Source: Lepeophtheirus salmonis
Taxonomy: Eukaryota > Arthropoda > Copepoda > Siphonostomatoida > Caligidae
Length of the DNA stretch: 64,000 nucleotides
Assembly: GCF_016086655.4 (NCBI RefSeq)
Contig: NC_052140.2
Span: forward strand, 4,154,001 to 4,218,000
Reading direction: 5' to 3'
Shown piece by piece: positions 58,620 to 64,000 of this stretch. The notes beneath the pieces were generated by a model. The model saw only the letters and a list, made by a program, of their open reading frames with translations, had not been told where the DNA came from and made no database searches. A program made the translations under genes and the position numbers. Within the stretch, counting starts at the first letter, position 1. Each line of letters begins with the position of its first letter.

Positions 58620-59000
58620 AAAAGTATCCCATTTCCCCTAACCTTGGGCCAAACCTCTTTATAGAACTAACATAGCTTGTTGGGTACAGATAGAGGTATC
58701 CTGGAACTTTTCTTGGACACAAGGAAGTACCTTGCTCCTGAAGAAGTCCCTAAGTGTGTCCTTATTGATTTTGTAAGCATCATGGTTATGAAAAAAGGGG
58801 GATCTATTCCCATTTGATGCAACTGCACCAAACACTATGATTGAGACTGGTTTTGGTTTTTGATACACGTTCCTAGTACCTGGAGAGATACTGGATGTAT
58901 CCTTGGCCAATTTTCTATTAGAAAATATTAAAGCAACATCAGGATTGGTTGTATACATATCAAGGAGAATTTCCGATCTGATCTTGAAGTTTTTCCAGTC
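58620..59000 (-). pseudogene. Tc1/mariner transposase core remnant (minus strand)
   Basis: The open frame 58659-58958 on the minus strand reads VALIFSNRKLAKDTSSISPG, then KPKPVSIIVFGAVASNGNRS and KVLPCVQEKF. This is the central part of the catalytic domain around the second acidic residue: IFS-D-E-K of active enzymes is IFSNRK here, so the aspartate is Asn. The usual FQQDGAPAH block is replaced by CTQQAMLVL and a stop. Upstream (to about 59090) the frame is broken. It is inactive by both mutation and truncation. Confidence 0.75.
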
Positions 59001-59229
59001 TCCTCAAAAACTTTTTTATCTGTAAGATTAAGGTCCCACTAAAATTGGGGGATTGATGATGGTTGAGTTGGAGGAGTCATTTTCAATACATTGTCAATAC
59101 AGCTGTATTCTTCATTTCAATCTTAATCGTTTCTATTTTCATTGTTTTAATTGAAATACAATTTTATGTATAAAAACAAAATTATTTATTAAACATTTAT
59201 TTATTTATTCATTGAACTGAATGTTTAAC

Positions 59230-59715
59230 TAATTTAAAACACCCATATATTTAACTCTGCACACGAGTTTTCACCTCGGGCTATTTGTTTGTCTGTTTGT
59301 AAACCGGATTACGGGGAAAGTTATCGATCGATTTTGATGAAACTTTGCAGAAAGGTTTTATAGGTTAACAATAAGAGGCCATTAAATTTTGAGAGGTCAT
59401 GGTAAAATTTTAAGGACACTAAAAATAGTTTTTTTAACAGAAGAATGGTGGAAAAAGTCACAAATCGATTTCAGTAAAAAAAAAACTTTGTAGGAAGGTC
59501 ATATATGTCAACAATAAGAAGCCATATAATTTTGAAAGGTCATGGTAAAGGTTCAAGGTCTCCCAAAACGGATTTTTTAAAGTAGAATTACAGAAAAGGT
59601 TACAAATTGATTTTGCTTTTGTAGAAACATTAAATATTTTAACATTAAGAGGCCATTAAATTTTTGAGAAATCAAGGTCAAAGGTAATGAGTTATCCCTT
59701 GAATATAGCCCTTTC
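59230..59715 (+). repeat. Three-unit diverged tandem repeat element
   Basis: After a leader (TTTGTTTGTCTGTTTGTAAA, CCGGATTACGGGGAAAGTTA) three units of 131-143 bp follow. Their AATAAGAGGCCATTAAATTT-type landmark lies at 59370, 59513 and 59644, each with AAATCGATT/CGATCGATT upstream and GAGGTCATGGTAAA-like sequence downstream. The leader resembles a repeat seen widely in invertebrate genomes (recollection). Confidence 0.7.
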
Positions 59716-59839
59716 ATGAAATACTCAATCTTTTGTTTCCTGCACTCATTCACTCATTGCCAGGGATGCTGGGAACCAACGACAAAGTGGGATGCTTGAT
59801 TTTTATAAAAATGACATCATTATCACGCAACTTTTGATT

Positions 59840-60265
59840 GTAAGGGTTTTTCAAAAGTTGAGAAGCCAATTCTACTGAGAGTCCAACAAGTACTTAAACT
59901 TATAACTCCCAACAATTCCTAAGTGTAACTCTCTTATTCATTCATAAGCACTTGATAGCTAAAAGTATTCTACTAAAAGAAACATGATAATGACTTTGTA
60001 GTTATAACCATTTGAAGAGCATTTTTTTAAATAAATGCCTTAGCTATCCTGCCGTTTTATTAGATTAGCTGCAAGCAGCTATAAAAAAAAGAAAATGAAT
60101 AAACATAAATCCCATTCCATAATATATATCTAGCAAGGACATAGACTCAAATGTCGATCCTCAATTCTACACGTAGTTCCTCAAGGATTTACACTTATAA
60201 CTCTCAAACAAACCCTCATTGTTAATCTCCGTCATTAATGAGCATAGACACTTAATAATTCGCAT
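59840..60265 (-). repeat. Repeat family A (inverted, two overlapping pieces)
   Basis: First piece 59855-59960 (CAATTCTACTGAGAGTCCAA, CAAGTACTTAAACTTATAAC). Second piece 60050-60260 (GCCGTTTTATTAGATTAGCT, AATGTCGATCCTCAATTCTA, AGTTCCTCAAGGATTTACAC, ATCTCCGTCATTAATGAGCA). Confidence 0.65.
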
Positions 60266-61095
60266 GGCCTTACTTTGCTAACAAAAAGATATACGACTGA
60301 AAGATAATTCTTTTCTGTTACACAATGTTCTGAACATTGATTGGTTGAATCAGAATAAGCTTCTTTTCTGTTCCTTTTCAGAGGAAAGATTGCTTGATAC
60401 AATAATAGTATCGACCTGTTAGATGCTCCCTATTCAAGAAGAAAAGAATAATGATAACAGATTTGAAAAGTCTTCAAGATGCAACTACAAACTGTCTCCC
60501 ACCCGTTTTAGGTGATATTTTTTACAGATATATCCCTAAATTAATTAATTAGTGAGAGTACATATTAAATTTGGGTGTGCTCATTAACTAACAAAATGCT
60601 ATAGCATATATACAATTCTCGTAAGTGCCCATACATACATAGTTGTACATAAAAGACGAAGGACAGTAATAATTGTGAGTAAATTAATTTAGAAAAAGAC
60701 AAAGAGGTTCAATGTGTATATATTATATATAAGAGAAAGCCTGTAATTCAATTACTGAAAAAAATGATCTCATTAAGTCCAATGATAATAACGGTTTTTT
60801 AAGACAAAAAAAAAGTCGGAAAAAATGTCTTTTTTTTTTGTAATGATCCCATGAGAATTTCTTAATAAGGCTCATCTTTATATATATACATTTACTAGAC
60901 GTACATACAAAAAAAAGTTGTAGGGAAGACCGGGAACAGTTGTAACGTTCTAACAGTACCTTTTTCAAAAAACACTTTGGCTCTAGGCTGACTCAATACT
61001 GGCGACCTTAACAGTTGTACAATTGTAACAGTTCAACATCATGACAAATCTATATTCATTAAACAATATTATGTGAGGCCGTCAACAGAAAAACA
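60266..61095. other. AT-rich intergenic sequence
   Basis: Contains two related GGAACAGTTGTAACG / TTGTAACAGTTCAAC stretches at about 60930-61040. No gene. Confidence 0.4.
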
Positions 61096-61099
61096 AGCG

Positions 61100-61385
61100 A
61101 GAGGGATTTTTTTCAAAATTATGTGTGATTTCATTGTATTCTTTATCTAATTACCGTTAATTAGGGTGTCTTAAATTGCAGATTAAATTATCAAAAACTA
61201 ATTGACACAATAAAATATGATAAATTAACAGATTTTGTTTGAAAGGGGCCATATTGGAGAAATATAAGTATCTTATATAAAAAAGGATTTTAAGCTAAGA
61301 TTATTGAGTATCTTAAATTCTTCTTATTTTTATCCAAGATTGGTTTTATGTTGTTGCATCACATGCATTTTTTTTAAATTTCTAA
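61100..61385 (+). repeat. Repeat family B, copy 7
   Basis: GTGATTTCATTGTATTCTTT, AAAGGGGCCATATTGGAGAA, AAGTATCTTATATAAAAAAG and TTGGTTTTATGTTGTTGCAT follow the order of copy 1, with more divergence. Confidence 0.55.
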
Positions 61386-62285
61386 CTCAAATTTGTTGCA
61401 ACCGTCCCTGGCTACGGGGAGTAAAGTCTAAGTCAAACCTAATTGGAGTATGGAGCCTTCAAAAAATTAGTGATTCATGTGTACCCTGTCCCTTCTAGTA
61501 ATACAAAGAATGTGAACCATTTCTACCAACTAAAAAAAGAAAAGACAATGCATTAATGTTAAAGTAAGATTAAATAAATATAAAATTACACATTTATAAG
61601 ATAATGACTAGGACACTGGGGGCTACCTAATAAATAAAAAGCACATTATTATAGTTTTATTTTATTGGTAATGTTGTTTTGGGGCCTTAATTAAGACCAA
61701 TGAATTTATAATACACCTTCTTCTCTTTCCTTCTTCTTAATAAAAAATGTTAAAAAACATTTCATCTGTTCCAGGTATTTAGTATATGTCATGTACAAGT
61801 TGCAACTTGTATAAGCAAATAGTACAAGTTGCAATTTATGTGTCATAAAATGAATTAGTTGATAACAAGATTGGTCATTCTAATATGGCATGTGCATTGT
61901 TTACATATTTTAGTTTGTAAATAAGGCAACAAAGTAATATAACTCTTTGAATAATAAATATCATACAGGAGACAGCAACGCCCTCAAGCAATCTATACGT
62001 ATACCTTATCTTCATCATCTTATGTATAATATATATTTTTTAGTTTGTTCATGCCCTATTAGCAACTATACATTGATACTATCATTTCATTAGGATCTAT
62101 TCAAATAACATGTTTATAAGTTTATAGAACACCCAAAGAGATCCCCTGAACTAAAAGGTCCATTTTTTAGTTTTCTATGCCTGACCATTTAAAATGTAGG
62201 TTTGACTGATAATATAGTTCGACGTGAATTACCCCTAACATACTCTTGGCCAAAATAAAGAAAAGGAGAATCATCCAATTTATTC
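61386..62285. other. AT-rich sequence with an 18-bp perfect palindrome
   Basis: TACAAGTTGCAACTTGTA at 61794-61811 is a perfect palindrome. TACAAGTTGCAATTTATG repeats half of it at 61823. No gene. Confidence 0.5.
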
Positions 62286-62289
62286 TTGA

Positions 62290-62480
62290 AAGTCATATAC
62301 TATTCTGAAACCCCAATATGTCAAAATAGACTTCGTATTCAAATTTCTGGGATGATTCGAAATAATCATGAATTTTAACTTAGTTGAAAATCTTTATTCA
62401 GTTTAAGTTACTTATTTTGGCCCAAATATAGGCATTTTCAAATATGATATATATTCATTTATCATTGTTTTTTAGAGAGT
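62290..62480 (-). repeat. Repeat family B, copy 8 (inverted)
   Basis: CTTCGTATTCAAATTTCTGG, GATGATTCGAAATAATCATG, GGCCCAAATATAGGCATTTT and CAAATATGATATATATTCAT match the inverted copy at 3350-3600. Confidence 0.6.
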
Positions 62481-63570
62481 TAATTTGACAGCAATACTAT
62501 GTAGTTTTTTTTTTTTTTGTTTTTTTTTCTAACATTCATTAACATCCTTCTAGTTAGTAATATATGAAAAAGTAGCCCAATTAATACATAGTTTAGCTGA
62601 GCTTTGTTCGGTATACAGATAATATATGTAACCTGGTGCATTTAAAGCTATAATATACATAATTGTTTATTGTAATCGGTACTTACGTCATTAAGATATT
62701 AGCCTTACTGAGAAAGTAACAAAAAATAACAAAAATTATGTTTCATAAAATTATTTTTAAATTAACTTATACAAATAACAGGTGCACGCCTCTGTAAGTA
62801 CATGTGCATACATTTTCTGTTTTATAATTTCAGTTGAAAAAGTATCAATATATCTATTTCAATTTGGTACTAAAATATAGGTGTCGTGACAACAAAATGT
62901 AGCCACTAGTCTATATAAAAATGTTGGATGATTGAAAAATTCATTGAAATATATATATATATATAAAATGGTTTCTGTTGAATCATTTACAACACTTTAA
63001 GAAACAAAAACTGTCAACCCTTTGACCAAATGTCTAAGCTGCAGGATTCCCCTCAAACGTGATTTTAGGGGAAGAAAAGCACATATTATATACATTTGTA
63101 CATACATACACTATCTAGTGTGGTTCTGAATAAAAATACCGTAAGAAACCACATACAATAATATTAATACTTTTTTACAAGTTTTAATAGTATTCAATTA
63201 CATATTACCAATATCTCATTCAATGTGTTTCCCCTTGTTCTGAGGAACCAATTGGCAGATACGTCTTTCCACAGTCTTGCAGCTAGTACGCAAAACGTAT
63301 TTTTGATATTTTCCTGCATGCAGTTGCCATTAAAGAGTCCTCGCTAAGTCTGAAAGCTGTATTGGTCACCTCATTTGACCATGCATTGCATTGTCAAGTC
63401 AAGGGTTGTAAAATCAGGTACAAAAAGAAGCCATGCAGCCTCAAAAGGGTATTTGCATAATTTTTTCACTTTATTTTCATTGTGGGGCGGGATCCACACT
63501 CCAATATATTTTCTGTCAAAACGTTGTTGTAATATTTCCAATTTGAGTAACGAAATTTGATGATACGATA
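62481..63570. other. Intergenic sequence
   Basis: A poly-T stretch at about 62503-62528 and a short TA run near 62951. The more complex patch at about 63230-63560 reads on the minus strand as LSEDSLMATACRKISKIRFA, which I do not recognise; it may be transposon-derived. No gene called. Confidence 0.4.
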
Positions 63571-63578
63571 CTCTAAAT

Positions 63579-64000
63579 CAGGGGTTCTCAAGAATTTTTG
63601 CATGTTAGCCAAAATGAGATGAAGAGATCATCTAACTGAACACACTAAAGAAATATTGCCCTTAATTTTAATTTTGTCAGATTTTTGATTATCTCGATAT
63701 CCGGTAAAATAAAAAAATGCTGAAAACCTCACCTTTGTGGACAGAAGACCACCTTTGTGAACCATTGAAGACAAAGGAAGGAGAGCTTTGCTCGAGGAGT
63801 CGCTATTCATTGTAATGAAGGCCCCTCTTATTGAGTTCTATAACTCTATCAATGAATTGGAGCTTAACGTGCCTAAATTTTTAATAAATATAAATATAGG
63901 ATCAAGTCCAGGAACACTGTTCGCTCAATTTTACTAGTGAATAATTTAATGTGGAGGTATTTGAGGCTAGTTGATATAAAGGCATGTGATGAAAATAAAG
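63579..64000 (+). mobile_element. hAT-like element, left end, running off the window
   Basis: CAGGGGTTCTCAAGAATTTT at 63579 has the form of hAT (Charlie-type) terminal inverted repeats. It is preceded by CTCTAAAT, a possible 8-bp target duplication whose partner would lie beyond 64,000. The interior has a minus-strand 60-codon ORF (63628-63810) that I cannot assign. The right end is not in the window. Confidence 0.45.

Noticed and set aside
1..64000. CRISPR arrays, rRNA, bacterial operons, riboswitches
   Set aside because: The window is eukaryotic in structure. No regularly spaced short repeats with unique spacers and no rRNA core sequences were seen.

Overview
The window looks like a piece of a large, AT-rich, transposon-dense arthropod genome. 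Reasons are spliceosomal introns with GT...AG ends, TIA-1/Rox8-type RRM exons, an arthropod Fasciclin-3-like adhesion gene, many decayed Tc1/mariner transposase fragments and many interspersed foldback repeats. The texture resembles a caligid copepod such as a sea louse, but that is an inference and no search was run. There is no bacterial-style gene organisation, no rRNA and no CRISPR array.

Layout. Positions 1 to about 39,000 hold no convincing host exon. They consist of AT-rich sequence and repeats: family A (foldback unit carrying the core CTTGTTGGACTC), family B (core around TTTGAATACAA), family C (foldback MITE with ends like TTAGGGTGG...CCACCCTAA), family J (foldback around GGATATTTCGCCTTA), and Tc1/mariner remnants near 13.2-13.6, 14.2-14.6, 24.2-24.7 and 28.3-28.8 kb. 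From 40,019 to 43,212 on the + strand lie two exons that together encode the second RRM of a TIA-1/TIAR/Rox8-type RNA-binding protein. They are split by a 2.9-kb intron filled with repeats. The RRM1 and RRM3 exons are not visible. From 43.2 to 54.9 kb there are more repeats, further mariner pieces (46.6 and 49.5 kb), an intact foldback MITE (47.0 kb) and a decayed Ty3/gypsy-type gag fragment (51.3-52.1 kb).

The main gene is at 54,921-56,922 (+ strand). It has two exons, a 79-nt intron and 640 residues. It encodes a type I membrane protein with a signal peptide, four Ig-like domains laid out like Fasciclin 3 plus one extra copy of the first domain, and one transmembrane helix. Its roughly 150-residue cytoplasmic tail contains a near-perfect copy of the catenin-binding core of classical cadherins (DYEGSGSTAGSLSSL, then a counterpart of the GPRFKKLADMY block) and ends in a class I PDZ ligand (SEV). 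An Ig-family ectodomain joined to a cadherin-type tail is the most notable observation here.

Downstream (57-64 kb) the sequence returns to repeats: mariner remnants at 57.5-58.0 and 58.6-59.0 kb, a three-unit tandem repeat at 59.3-59.7 kb, family A and B copies, and the left end of a hAT-like element at 63,579. Two CTCF-like motifs (39,369 and 57,281) flank the two genes. Repeat family letters are defined only within this answer, and repeat boundaries are eye estimates, good to a few tens of bases.
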